Source: Bacillus sp. EB600
GTDB lineage: Bacteria > Bacillota > Bacilli > Bacillales > Cytobacillaceae
Direction of reading: 5' to 3'
Assembly: GCF_024494385.1 (NCBI RefSeq)
Contig: NZ_JAEVLT010000002.1
Coordinates: 186,001 to 250,000 of the forward strand
DNA length: 64,000 nucleotides
Part shown: positions 8,709 to 17,422 of the stretch, piece by piece
How positions within the stretch are numbered: position 1 is the stretch's first letter
Layout of the letters: each line of letters starts with the position of its first letter
Notes under the pieces: generated by a model
The model's input: the letters and a program-made list of their open reading frames with translations, nothing else
Database searches by the model: none
Told to the model about the DNA's origin: nothing
Position numbers and translations under genes: made by a program

Positions 8709-9740
8709 TTAACTTACTTTAATTCGGGTTTTCTTAGCCATTTCTTGAGCAACATGAAGTGTCAGGTCTACCACTCGGCATGAGTAACCCCACTCATTGT
8801 CATACCAAGCCAAAACCTTTACTTTATTTGTACCCATTACCATCGTTGTAAGGCCATCAATAACTGCAGAATGTTCATTTGAATTAAAATCCACAGACAC
8901 CAATGGTTCCGTCGTAAATCCCAGAATTCCTTTTAATGATCCATTGGATGCTTCGATGAAGGCGCTGTTAACAGCTTCTACGGTTACATCCTTTTTTAAA
9001 TCAACGACTAAATCAACGAGCGACACATTTGGTGTTGGTACACGCAGAGAAATACCGTGCAATTTTCCTTTTAATTCTGGTAAAACAAGGGCTAATGCCT
9101 TTGCTGCACCTGTAGTCGTTGGAATAATCGATTGAGCACACGCTCGTGCACGGCGTAAATCCTTATGAGGGTTATCGATATTTTTCTGATCATTTGTATA
9201 AGAATGTATGGTTGTCATTAATCCATTTATGATCCCAAACTTTTCGTTTAATACTTTTGCAACCGGTGCAAGACAGTTGGTTGTACAGGATGCATTCGAA
9301 ATAATTTGATGTTGATCGATATTAAGCACATCTTCATTTACACCCATAACGATCGTTACATCTTCATTTTTTCCAGGTGCTGTTAAAATAACCTTTTTGG
9401 CCCCGGCATCAAGATGTAGGCTGGCTTTTTCACGTGAATTAAATTTTCCAGTTGCCTCTATAACAATATCAATATCCATTTCTCCCCATGGAAGCTGTTC
9501 AGGATTTCGGTTGTTTACTAGTTTTACTCTTTTTCCATTTACAATTAATTCATTTTCCAATGCAATGACTTCTCCATTGAATGGACCATGAACCGAATCA
9601 TACTTTATTAAATGTGCTAATGTTTCAGCTGGATAACTTGCATTTATGGCAACAACTTCAAGTTTATCTTCCGTGATAGCTTTTTTAAATACCATTCTTC
9701 CAATTCTTCCAAAACCGTTGATTGCAATTCTTGCTTTCAT
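8709..9740 (-). CDS. gapB: Gluconeogenic glyceraldehyde-3-phosphate dehydrogenase
   Basis: GapB converts 1,3-bisphosphoglycerate to glyceraldehyde-3-phosphate, preferring NADPH, during gluconeogenesis. The Rossmann motif INGFGRIGR is at the N-terminus and the active-site Cys sits in SNASCTTNC (near 151). The 343-residue length and the synteny with coaE and nrdR point to GapB rather than glycolytic GapA. Two CcpN-like boxes lie upstream, and CcpN is the known repressor of gapB on glucose. A terminator follows. Confidence 0.95.
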   Translation of the reverse strand: MKARIAINGFGRIGRMVFKKAITEDKLEVVAINASYPAETLAHLIKYDSVHGPFNGEVIALENELIVNGKRVKLVNNRNPEQLPWGEMDIDIVIEATGKFNSREKASLHLDAGAKKVILTAPGKNEDVTIVMGVNEDVLNIDQHQIISNASCTTNCLAPVAKVLNEKFGIINGLMTTIHSYTNDQKNIDNPHKDLRRARACAQSIIPTTTGAAKALALVLPELKGKLHGISLRVPTPNVSLVDLVVDLKKDVTVEAVNSAFIEASNGSLKGILGFTTEPLVSVDFNSNEHSAVIDGLTTMVMGTNKVKVLAWYDNEWGYSCRVVDLTLHVAQEMAKKTRIKVS

Positions 9741-9760
9741 TTGACGGCTCCTTCCACATT

Positions 9761-9804
9761 AATGTTATACTCATTCTTTGTTTTAATACAAATAGTATAA
9801 CATA
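9761..9804 (-). promoter_or_regulatory. gapB control region with two CcpN-type boxes
   Basis: TATGTTATACT (9804-9794, minus strand) fits the CcpN motif TRTGHYATAYW at all 11 positions. A second site, AATGTTATACT (9761-9771, plus strand), fits 10 of 11 in the opposite orientation, 22 nt closer to gapB. The first overlaps a likely -10 (TATACT). The motif is recalled from B. subtilis work. Confidence 0.65.
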
Positions 9805-9883
9805 TTAGAATTATTTTGTGACTAATTTAATTGTGGAATTTTAAATTGTTTTTCACCTTTTAATAGTAATAACTTTTTTGCAC

Positions 9884-9911
9884 AAAAAAAAGAGGGATAA
9901 CCCTCTTTTTA
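9884..9911 (-). terminator. Terminator after coaE
   Basis: AAAAAGAGGGTTATCCCTCTTTTTT on the minus strand directly after the coaE stop. It ends the polA-mutM-ytaF-coaE unit. Confidence 0.85.
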
Positions 9912-9914
9912 TTT

Positions 9915-10514
9915 CTATCTTATCCCCCACCTAGCTAGGATTTCATCCAACTGCCTTTTCGTTTCGGTGAGTGAACCATTATTATTAATAATTTCGTCTG
10001 CTAGGGTAATCTTATCGGAAATTGGCATTTGTGATTGAATTCTTGCTTCGGCCTCATTTTCCGACAGATTGTTCCTTTCCATTAGTCTTGTTATCTGTAC
10101 ACTTCGATCCGCATAGACAAGAAGTGTTTTTTCGACCATATTGGTAAGGCTACTTTCAAACAATAATGGTATATCGAGTATGACAATTCTTTCATCTTTT
10201 TTCAACGCAGCTTCTTTCTTCTCGTTCATCCTTCTTCTTACTTCAGGATGAACAATTTGATTTAAGAGCTGTCTTTTGTGTTCGTCATGAAAAATAATCG
10301 AACCTAATTTTTGCCTATCAATTTCGCCATTTGGTAATAGGATTTCCTGGCCAAATTGGCTAATAATTTGCTTGTAGGCTGGTTCACCCTGCTGAACTGC
10401 CAAACGTGATTCAACATCTGCATCAATGACTGTGATTTCCATTTCTTTGAACATGTTTGAAACTGTACTTTTTCCACTGGCAATTCCACCTGTTAAACCA
10501 ACGACTAATGCCAT
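9915..10514 (-). CDS. coaE: Dephospho-CoA kinase
   Basis: It phosphorylates dephospho-CoA in the last step of CoA synthesis. The P-loop GLTGGIASGKS is at residues 6-16. The protein also has DADVESR and the lid/CoA region (HPEVRRRMNEK). Its 199 residues match the family. The gene follows ytaF by 20 nt and is last before a terminator, giving the Bacillus order polA-mutM-ytaF-coaE. Confidence 0.97.
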   Translation of the reverse strand: MALVVGLTGGIASGKSTVSNMFKEMEITVIDADVESRLAVQQGEPAYKQIISQFGQEILLPNGEIDRQKLGSIIFHDEHKRQLLNQIVHPEVRRRMNEKKEAALKKDERIVILDIPLLFESSLTNMVEKTLLVYADRSVQITRLMERNNLSENEAEARIQSQMPISDKITLADEIINNNGSLTETKRQLDEILARWGIR

Positions 10515-10534
10515 TTCTCTGTTCCTTTCCTATC

Positions 10535-11170
10535 CTATAATTTCCAAACCCCTATCACGATTAATAAGATCCCTGGTAAAAAGGTTAATTTTTGGACCCA
10601 ATCATATCGATAAAGAAGCGATCCACTTTTTATTCCTAATAGGACAAATAAAGAACTCATGATTGAAACCGCGAGTGCCAGATAAATTGGAGAATAGCCA
10701 AGCATGGCCGCCCCTATCCCTGCTCCAAATGAATCTAGTGACAACGCAAAGCCAAGCATAAGTGCTTCTATTCCGGTAATTGTACCAGACTGGTCAAAAT
10801 CAGCTGACATTGGCTTTTTCAAAATATTGATCACTAAGCCAAGTGAGCGTATTTCAAGATTAACAATTGTTTTTTCATCTTTCTGCGGGTCTTTTTCTTT
10901 TTCAGGTTTGAAAAACTGGTATAATACTCCAGCCCCCAAGCCCATTAAAATAATTCCTCCCAGACCCGACGTTACATGTGGTGAAAGGAATCTTGAAAGC
11001 CCATGTCCAATGGTTACCGCTAGTAGTAATGACACGGCTGAACAGCTTGCGATAATAAGCACAGATTTAAATGGCATTACCATCTTCCTTAATCCATACG
11101 TAAATCCAACGCTAAAGCTGTCTAGACTTAGGGCAAAAGCTAACAAGAAAAGTGAGATGAATTGAATCAT
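10535..11170 (-). CDS. ytaF: Sporulation membrane protein YtaF (MntP-like)
   Basis: Polytopic membrane protein of the YtaF family, related to the MntP manganese exporters. Its own substrate is not established. About six hydrophobic segments and two similar halves are visible, each with FALSLDSF (near residues 11 and 142 of the trimmed protein). The ORF reaches 11227, but ATG 11170 is preceded by GGAAGGGG and gives MIQFISLFLLAF and 211 aa, so I chose it. It lies between mutM and coaE. Confidence 0.88.
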   Translation of the reverse strand: MIQFISLFLLAFALSLDSFSVGFTYGLRKMVMPFKSVLIIASCSAVSLLLAVTIGHGLSRFLSPHVTSGLGGIILMGLGAGVLYQFFKPEKEKDPQKDEKTIVNLEIRSLGLVINILKKPMSADFDQSGTITGIEALMLGFALSLDSFGAGIGAAMLGYSPIYLALAVSIMSSLFVLLGIKSGSLLYRYDWVQKLTFLPGILLIVIGVWKL

Positions 11171-11263
11171 GTTTAGAGCCCCTTCCTGCAAATCACTACT
11201 AAAAGTATATGGAAGAAGCCTATCCATTGTTATTCAATTTCTACTGATCCTGTGTTTTGTGTT

Positions 11264-12091
11264 TTAGATTCTTTGACAATTGGGACAATAATGTGTACCT
11301 CGACCGCCAACTACTTTTTTTTCAATTGGAGTACCACATCGCTTACATTCTTCGCCCTTTCTCCCATACGCATATAACTCCAACTGAAACATCCCAATTT
11401 GTCCTTGAGAGTTTACGTATGACCGAATCGTGCTGCCCCCTAATTTAACCGCTTCGCTTAAGGTGGTAATAATCTCATGATGAAGAGCGATAAGCTCCTT
11501 TTCATTCAGACTATTAGCAAACCGTTCGGGATGAATTCCGGCTCGAAAAAGTGCTTCATCCACATAGATATTTCCAAGTCCAACAAGTAGCTTTTGGTCT
11601 AAAAGTGCTGGTTTAATTTTTCGATTGGTCTTACTAAGCCTTTCAGCCAAATATTCGAGAGTAAATTCCTCCGAAAATGGTTCAGGCCCCAGCCCTTTGA
11701 GTGGCTCAGTTAGGAACTCTTCGCCCTTGTTATATAAATGCATTGTCCCAAATTTACGAACATCACGGTACCTAAGCTCGGTGTTATCCGTAAAATGAAA
11801 GATTACATGGGTATGTTTATCAGAAGGCTCGTCTTTTTGGAATAACGCATACTTTCCTTCCATCCGTAAGTGAGATACCAATGCATAACGATCCGTATAA
11901 AAAATTAAAAATTTCCCCCTTCTTCCTACATCAAGAAAGGACTCGCCTCGTAGGGCATCCATAAACTGTTCAATTTCCAACGGATTTTTAATTATTTTTG
12001 GCCAAAGGATGGAAATATGATCAATTTGTTTGTGGAGAATCAGTTGTTTCAGCGTCTTCCTGACTGTTTCCACTTCTGGCAGTTCTGGCAA
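11264..12091 (-). CDS. mutM: Formamidopyrimidine-DNA glycosylase (Fpg/MutM)
   Basis: It removes oxidised purines such as 8-oxoguanine and cleaves the abasic site. The catalytic N-terminus PELPEVE follows the initiator Met. The H2TH region (VGLGNIYVDEALFRAGIHP) is near 168-186, and a C-terminal zinc finger has CKRCG...CPNC (about 248-272). The 275-residue length is normal. It starts 31 nt after polA, which fits co-expression of repair genes. Confidence 0.97.
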   Translation of the reverse strand: MPELPEVETVRKTLKQLILHKQIDHISILWPKIIKNPLEIEQFMDALRGESFLDVGRRGKFLIFYTDRYALVSHLRMEGKYALFQKDEPSDKHTHVIFHFTDNTELRYRDVRKFGTMHLYNKGEEFLTEPLKGLGPEPFSEEFTLEYLAERLSKTNRKIKPALLDQKLLVGLGNIYVDEALFRAGIHPERFANSLNEKELIALHHEIITTLSEAVKLGGSTIRSYVNSQGQIGMFQLELYAYGRKGEECKRCGTPIEKKVVGGRGTHYCPNCQRI

Positions 12092-12122
12092 TTTCCATAT
12101 CCCCCTTTATTTTCCAAACGGC

Positions 12123-14759
12123 TTATTTCGCGTCAAACCAAGTCGGACCATATGCATAGTCTACTTTTAATGGAACATCCAACTCAATCGCATTTTCCAT
12201 TATTTCTGGAACTAATTTTTTTAACGTTTCAATTTCTTCCTGCGGAGCCTCAAAAATTAGTTCATCATGAACCTGAAGTAATAAGCGGCTTTTTAGCTTA
12301 TTTGTAAGTAAGGCCTCGGCCATGTCAATCATTGCTTTTTTGATAATATCAGCTGCAGTTCCTTGAATAGGTGTATTCATCGCTGTTCTTTCAGCAAAGC
12401 TGCGTAAATTAAAGTTGCGGCTTGTTATTTCAGGAATATATCTTCTTCTATGAAGCAATGTCGACACATAACCCTTTTGCTTAGTTATTTGAATAATATC
12501 ATCCATGTACGCCTTTACACCTGGATAGGTATGCAAATAGCGTTCAATAAACCTGCCCGCTTCTTTTCTGGTAATCCCGAGATTTTGAGACAGTCCGTAA
12601 TCACTAATCCCATAGACAATTCCAAAGTTGACTGCTTTTGCCTGTCGTCTCATATTAGAGGTAACTTCCTCTGCAGAAACATGGAAAACCTCCATCGCCG
12701 TTTTTGTATGAATATCCAAATCATCTCTAAATGCTTGAATAAGTTTTTCATCACCAGAAATATGAGCAAGAACACGCAGCTCAATCTGGGAATAATCCGC
12801 AGCAAACATGACCCAGTCCTTTTCTGACGGGATAAAGGCCTGACGGATTTTACGCCCTTCTTCAAGACGAATCGGGATGTTCTGTAAATTTGGATCAGTT
12901 GAACTTAATCTTCCTGTTTGTGTTAAGGCTTGATTATATCTTGTATGTACTTTACCTGATTTTGGGTCAATTACTTTGAGAAGTCCTTCAATATAAGTGG
13001 ATTGAAGCTTTCCTAATTGTCTGTACTGAAGGATTTGGTCAATAATTTCGTGATCAGGTGCCAATTTTTCCAGTACATCTGCAGAAGTCGAGTAGCCTGT
13101 TTTCGTTTTCTTTAATGCAGGTAAACTTAGCTTCTCAAATAAAATGATTCCTAATTGCTTTGGTGAATTGATATTAAACTTTTCACCTGCGAGCTGATGG
13201 ATATTACTTTCGATTTTGGTTAGTTTCTCGTTGATTTCTTCCCCCATTGATCGCAGACGGTCACGATCTACCTTCACCCCGCATGATTCCATATCTGCTA
13301 AAATGAATGACAATGGCATTTCAAGATCAGTGAAAAGTTTTTCCTGTTCATTCTTTATCAAGTCATTTTCTAAAAAATCCTTTAAATTTGAAATGGCTAT
13401 CCCTTTTCGAACAAGATGCTTGGCAAGCTCTGATAGTTCTGGGATTCTCCTTTTTACTCCTTTACCATAAAAGGATGCGTCAGATTGAATATTGTGGACT
13501 CCGTACTTTTTGGCTAGTGTTGAAAGATCTTCAATTGTTTCAGAAGGATCAATAATATAGAAAGCAATTAATGTATCAAAAGTAACTCCCTTTAAATGAA
13601 TGTCCCATCGTTTTAACGAGACCTCTGAGCGTTTCGCATCGTAAACCACCTTTTTCTTCGTTTCATCTTCAGCCCATTGCTTGAAGGCAGATGACGTTTG
13701 CGCTTTTTCCGCTGGTAAGAAGAAATATCCTTTTTCGTTGACAAGTGAAAGCCCGATGATGTCCCCATAATGATAGTTATCATCAAGAATTTCCACATAA
13801 AAGTAATTATCCTCTGCGAATAACTCAGAGGTTATTTCATTAGGAATGACAAAGTCGATTTCCTCAAGTTCATCCTGCTCGGTCACCGAACCCTCTTCTC
13901 CCAACTTGTCTAATAATGTCTGAAAACCTAACTCTTTATAGATTGTTACCACTTTATCTTTATCAAAGCCCTCATATCCAATTTGGTCAAGGTTAACCTC
14001 TACAGGTGCTTCCCTATCAATTGTGGCCAATTGTTTGCTCATGATGGCTTGATCTTTAAATTTCTCGAGCTTCTCTTTTAATTTTGCACCATTCACCTGA
14101 TCAATGGAGGATAGTAAATTTTCAAGTGTTGAAAATTCTTTTAACAGCTTAATAGCCGTTTTTTCCCCAATACCCGGTACTCCTGGGATGTTATCGGATG
14201 CATCACCCATTAGTCCTTTCATATCAATAATCTGTTGAGCTGTAAGCCCATATTTTTCATTGATATGACTTGGCGTATATTCTTCAATATCGGTAATTCC
14301 TTTTCGGGTAATCCCAACCGTTATGTTGTCTGAAGAAAGCTGTGTTAAATCTTTATCACCTGAAATGACCTTTACATCGAATCCATCCTTTTCTGCCGAA
14401 AGTGAAACAGTTCCGATGATATCATCTGCCTCGAAATTTTCAAGCTCATATCGGGGTATTTTATAGGCATCAAGTAACTCACGAATAAATGGGAATTGCT
14501 CTGAAAGCTCGGGTGGAGTTTTTTGGCGCCCGCCCTTATATTCGCTAAAAGTTTTATGCCGAAAGGTTGTTTTTCCAGCGTCGAATGCTACAAGCATGTG
14601 CGTTGGTTTTTCTTCTTCTAAGATCTTCATCAGCATCATCGTAAATCCGTAGACAGCATTTGTATGAATTCCTTTATTATTATTTAGCAGCGGAAGCGCA
14701 AAAAATGCTCGGTAGGCAATACTATTGCCATCAATTAAGACAAGCTTCTTCTTTTCCAT
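12123..14759 (-). CDS. polA: DNA polymerase I
   Basis: It performs gap filling and Okazaki fragment processing. The N-terminal 5'-3' exonuclease (1-290) has GDASDNIPGVPGIGEKTA. The middle domain (about 300-470) lacks the Asp-x-Glu of an active proofreading site (YVEILDDNYHYG), as in other Bacillus Pol I. The polymerase domain has DYSQIELRVLAHIS (A), RRQAKAVNFGIVYG (B) and QVHDELIFE (C). The 878 residues match the family. GAGGAGGT lies before the ATG. Downstream of phoPR, upstream of mutM. Confidence 0.98.
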   Translation of the reverse strand: MEKKKLVLIDGNSIAYRAFFALPLLNNNKGIHTNAVYGFTMMLMKILEEEKPTHMLVAFDAGKTTFRHKTFSEYKGGRQKTPPELSEQFPFIRELLDAYKIPRYELENFEADDIIGTVSLSAEKDGFDVKVISGDKDLTQLSSDNITVGITRKGITDIEEYTPSHINEKYGLTAQQIIDMKGLMGDASDNIPGVPGIGEKTAIKLLKEFSTLENLLSSIDQVNGAKLKEKLEKFKDQAIMSKQLATIDREAPVEVNLDQIGYEGFDKDKVVTIYKELGFQTLLDKLGEEGSVTEQDELEEIDFVIPNEITSELFAEDNYFYVEILDDNYHYGDIIGLSLVNEKGYFFLPAEKAQTSSAFKQWAEDETKKKVVYDAKRSEVSLKRWDIHLKGVTFDTLIAFYIIDPSETIEDLSTLAKKYGVHNIQSDASFYGKGVKRRIPELSELAKHLVRKGIAISNLKDFLENDLIKNEQEKLFTDLEMPLSFILADMESCGVKVDRDRLRSMGEEINEKLTKIESNIHQLAGEKFNINSPKQLGIILFEKLSLPALKKTKTGYSTSADVLEKLAPDHEIIDQILQYRQLGKLQSTYIEGLLKVIDPKSGKVHTRYNQALTQTGRLSSTDPNLQNIPIRLEEGRKIRQAFIPSEKDWVMFAADYSQIELRVLAHISGDEKLIQAFRDDLDIHTKTAMEVFHVSAEEVTSNMRRQAKAVNFGIVYGISDYGLSQNLGITRKEAGRFIERYLHTYPGVKAYMDDIIQITKQKGYVSTLLHRRRYIPEITSRNFNLRSFAERTAMNTPIQGTAADIIKKAMIDMAEALLTNKLKSRLLLQVHDELIFEAPQEEIETLKKLVPEIMENAIELDVPLKVDYAYGPTWFDAK

Positions 14760-14858
14760 TCATTTACCTCCTCATCAGTACTATCAAATCGATTATGTAT
14801 ATATCTCATTCTATCATGAGAGGATTTAGAATGAAAAACAGACGGGTCTTATATACAA

Positions 14859-14896
14859 AGAAAAAGGTGAAAGCGGGGTCTGCTTTCACCTTTTTC
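14859..14896 (-). terminator. Terminator between phoR and polA
   Basis: GAAAAAGGTGAAAGC, 7-nt loop, GCTTTCACCTTTTTC on the minus strand. It ends the phoPR transcript about 105 nt past the phoR stop. polA needs its own promoter. It is symmetrical and could stop both strands. Confidence 0.85.
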
Positions 14897-14959
14897 TTGT
14901 TTGGCTCCCTTGGATGAAGGGGCTTGCACTATCTATCATATCTTTTCATTATTAAATAA

Positions 14960-14992
14960 ACATAAAGGATATGTAAAATTTATGTAAATTTT
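14960..14992 (-). promoter_or_regulatory. Candidate tandem PhoP box after phoR
   Basis: Three units repeat every 11 bp (plus strand acataaaggat, atgtaaaattt, atgtaaatttt). On the minus strand this reads TTTACA-N5-TTTACA, the layout of PhoP boxes. It lies just downstream of phoR. The AT-rich setting makes chance possible. Confidence 0.35.
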
Positions 14993-15003
14993 GATTTTCC
15001 CCT

Positions 15004-16401
15004 TCATCCATTTCCATGAAACTGTTTATTAAGCTCGATTATAAACTCGCTCCCCTTACCAAGCTCACTTTTCACATTTATTTTTCCTCGATGTACTTCA
15101 ACAATATGCTTAACGATTGCCAAACCAAGACCGGTCCCACCGGAGTTACGACTCCTAGCACGATCTACCCGATAGAAGCGTTCAAAAATTCGAGAGATCT
15201 CTACTTTTTCAATTCCTATCCCTGTGTCCTGAACAGTTATTTGGACTGAATGTTCCAATTCTGCTACGATGATCGATACAGATCCATTTATAGGAGTATA
15301 GGCAATGGAATTTCCAAATAAGTTGATAAAAACCTGCTTAATTCGATGCATATCAGCTTCTACGAGTACTCTTTCTTTGTTACAATCAAATTGAATGGCA
15401 ATGTTTTTTTCATCTGCCTTATGCGAAATTAGAGTAATAACATCTTTGAGTGTTTGCACAATGTTAAATTCATGAATATTCAACCTGAAATCCTGCTGTT
15501 CAATTTTGGATAACTCCAAAAGGTCATTTATCAACGATTGAAGTCGGTCACTTTCCTTTAATATGATCGTGAGAAACTCTTCTAATGCCTTTTTATCATT
15601 CATTGCTCCGTCTAAAAGTGTTTCAGAAAAGCCTTTAATGGAGGTAACTGGTGTTTTTAACTCATGCGAAACATTCGCAACAAAATCTTTTCTCATGTTC
15701 TCTAATTTTTTTATATCAGTGATGTCATGAAAAACAAGCAAAACACCTTTCCATACATTGTTTGTCCCTATAATTGGAACTCCGTACACATCAAAATATC
15801 TTCGTTCAATTGAAAGTGGAAGGACCATTTGTTTGCTGACCTTTTGCTCCGTTATAAAGATTTCTTCTACAAGTCTGCAAACCTCTTGATACTCAATTAC
15901 CTCATAATACAAGCGATTCAAATAATCGTCTGGGTTAACCCTAAAGATTTCTTTGTAGCCTTTGTTAATTAAGTTAATATAGCCGCGGCTGTCGATTAGA
16001 ATAAGACCGGCTCCAATATTCTCAATTAGAACACTCAACCGATCCTGCTGCATTTCTTGAGCTTTTACCATCTCCTGAAGATTCCTAGCAAGGATATTGA
16101 TGGATGAGTTTAGCTGCCCCATTTCATCCATCTCTTCAACAAAGGTTCTAGCACGGTAATTTCCTTTTGCAAGCTCAGTGGCTACAGATGTAGCTAATGA
16201 AATCGGCTTAGTAAATCTTGTTTTAATTTTAAAGGCAAGTAGAATGATTAAAATTAAAACAATACCTATACAAATAGCTAAAATCCACCACAGTTCTTTA
16301 TAAGGATATTGCCTTTCTCCAACGAAAAGAATGAATCCCAGTAAGACGATTATGGTAAGGGTAATTAAAGTGAAAATTAGTCTTAGCTGGAACTTAATCA
16401 T
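15004..16401 (-). CDS. phoR: Phosphate-regulation sensor histidine kinase PhoR
   Basis: PhoR phosphorylates PhoP under phosphate limitation. In order, the 465-aa protein has TM1 (about 8-27), roughly ten external residues (GERQYPYKELW), TM2 (about 37-57), HAMP (60-110), PAS (115-230), HisKA with FVANVSHELKTPVTS and the HATPase (NLFGNSIAYTP, DTGIGI, GTGLGLAIV). B. subtilis PhoR is about 579 aa with an extracytoplasmic PAS-like domain, which has no room here. It overlaps phoP by 8 nt, so the two are translationally coupled. Confidence 0.93.
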   Translation of the reverse strand: MIKFQLRLIFTLITLTIIVLLGFILFVGERQYPYKELWWILAICIGIVLILIILLAFKIKTRFTKPISLATSVATELAKGNYRARTFVEEMDEMGQLNSSINILARNLQEMVKAQEMQQDRLSVLIENIGAGLILIDSRGYINLINKGYKEIFRVNPDDYLNRLYYEVIEYQEVCRLVEEIFITEQKVSKQMVLPLSIERRYFDVYGVPIIGTNNVWKGVLLVFHDITDIKKLENMRKDFVANVSHELKTPVTSIKGFSETLLDGAMNDKKALEEFLTIILKESDRLQSLINDLLELSKIEQQDFRLNIHEFNIVQTLKDVITLISHKADEKNIAIQFDCNKERVLVEADMHRIKQVFINLFGNSIAYTPINGSVSIIVAELEHSVQITVQDTGIGIEKVEISRIFERFYRVDRARSRNSGGTGLGLAIVKHIVEVHRGKINVKSELGKGSEFIIELNKQFHGNG

Positions 16402-17116
16402 TCTCCTTTTGCCCCTCCAACTTATATCCTAGACCCCTTATCGTTTTAATATATGTTGGTTTTTTTGAATCTCTTTCAATTTTTTCTCTCAGATGCGATA
16501 TATGGACATCGACTATTCTTGTGTCTCCAGCAAAATCGTAGTTCCAGACAGCACTTAGTAACTGATCCCGAGTTAGGACACGTCCTTTATTTTTAGCAAG
16601 ATATAATAAAAGTTCAAACTCTTTCAAAGTTAATTCTAATAATTCACCTTTAAAATAGGCTTCATATTGCTCAGGAGCAAGCTTTAAATCACCGATTTGT
16701 ATAAACTCACTGATTTCTTCTTCCTTGGCTTGATATTCATCTTTTGTTACCTGCATCCTTCGCAAAATAGCTTTTACACGAGCAATTACTTCTCTTGGAC
16801 TGAATGGTTTTACTAAATAATCATCAGCCCCTAGTTCCAGACCTAACACCTTATCAAACTCTTCATCTTTTGCTGTTAGCATCAAGATAGGAATTAAGAC
16901 TTTCTTTTGACGCAGCTGTTTACAGACCTCCATGCCATCCAATTTTGGAAGCATGAGATCTAAAATAATAATATCCGGCGCCTCTTTTTCGGCTAGATCT
17001 CTGCCAGTTTCCCCATCCATCGCTGTTATGACTTCAAAACCAGTCTGCTCCAGATTATATTGAAGCAATGTAACAATTGATTGTTCGTCATCCACAACAA
17101 GCACTTTATTTCTCAT
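16394..17116 (-). CDS. phoP: Response regulator PhoP
   Basis: OmpR-family regulator of the phosphate regulon. The receiver domain (1-120) has VVDDEQ, the phospho-acceptor Asp in IILDLMLPKLDG (about 53), LTAKDE and LVKPFSPRE. The winged helix (about 140-237) ends with VDVHISHLREKIE and IRGLGYKLE. The 240 residues match PhoP. It follows mdh after a terminator and precedes phoR, the Bacillus mdh-phoP-phoR order. A TATAAT-like -10 lies about 60 nt upstream, with a poor -35. Confidence 0.95.
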   Translation of the reverse strand: MRNKVLVVDDEQSIVTLLQYNLEQTGFEVITAMDGETGRDLAEKEAPDIIILDLMLPKLDGMEVCKQLRQKKVLIPILMLTAKDEEFDKVLGLELGADDYLVKPFSPREVIARVKAILRRMQVTKDEYQAKEEEISEFIQIGDLKLAPEQYEAYFKGELLELTLKEFELLLYLAKNKGRVLTRDQLLSAVWNYDFAGDTRIVDVHISHLREKIERDSKKPTYIKTIRGLGYKLEGQKEND

Positions 17117-17292
17117 ATTATCCTCCGCAAAATAGACTAAACCCCTTTTGCCTTATCCAAAGTAACCTATATTTATTATACAGTAAAAAAGCTTATACTA
17201 CTTCTTTCGAAGATAGTGTTAGTTGAAAAAAGGAATGCACTTTTTCGAATCCTTCTTCGTCCTTTTTAAAATTTTCGAGATATAGAACAATC

Positions 17293-17331
17293 TAAAAAAA
17301 ATTCGAGGGTGATTACCCTCGAATTTTTTTT
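17293..17331 (-). terminator. Terminator between mdh and phoP
   Basis: AAATTCGAGGGTAATCACCCTCGAATTTTTTT on the minus strand, downstream of repeat copy 2. It separates citZ-icd-mdh from phoPR. Confidence 0.88.
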
Positions 17332-17332
17332 A

Positions 17333-17421
17333 CGTCTAGCTTAGACGCACAGAACGTGCTAGTGCCGACGTTGCCGCCAGGAAGGCGGCCCTTTTTAGTC
17401 GGCCAGCAGCACCCAGCGACT
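17333..17421. repeat. Dispersed repeat copy 2 (module X)
   Basis: It shares GTGCTAGTGCCGACGTTGCC, GCCAGGAAGGCGG and TTTTTAGTCGGCCAGC with copies 1 and 5. It lies between the mdh stop and the mdh terminator, so it is probably transcribed in the mdh 3' UTR. Confidence 0.85.
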
Positions 17422-17422
17422 A

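Noticed and set aside
10704..11165. 153-aa antisense ORF within ytaF
   Set aside because: Reverse reading of ytaF, which has clear family features.
14660..14917. Plus-strand ORF over the polA start and phoR terminator
   Set aside because: It encodes the terminator stem (KKKVKAGSAFTFF) and is antisense to polA; no ribosome site support.
17117..17292. PhoP box upstream of phoP
   Set aside because: AACTAACAC-like hexamers occur but without the 11-bp repeat layout.
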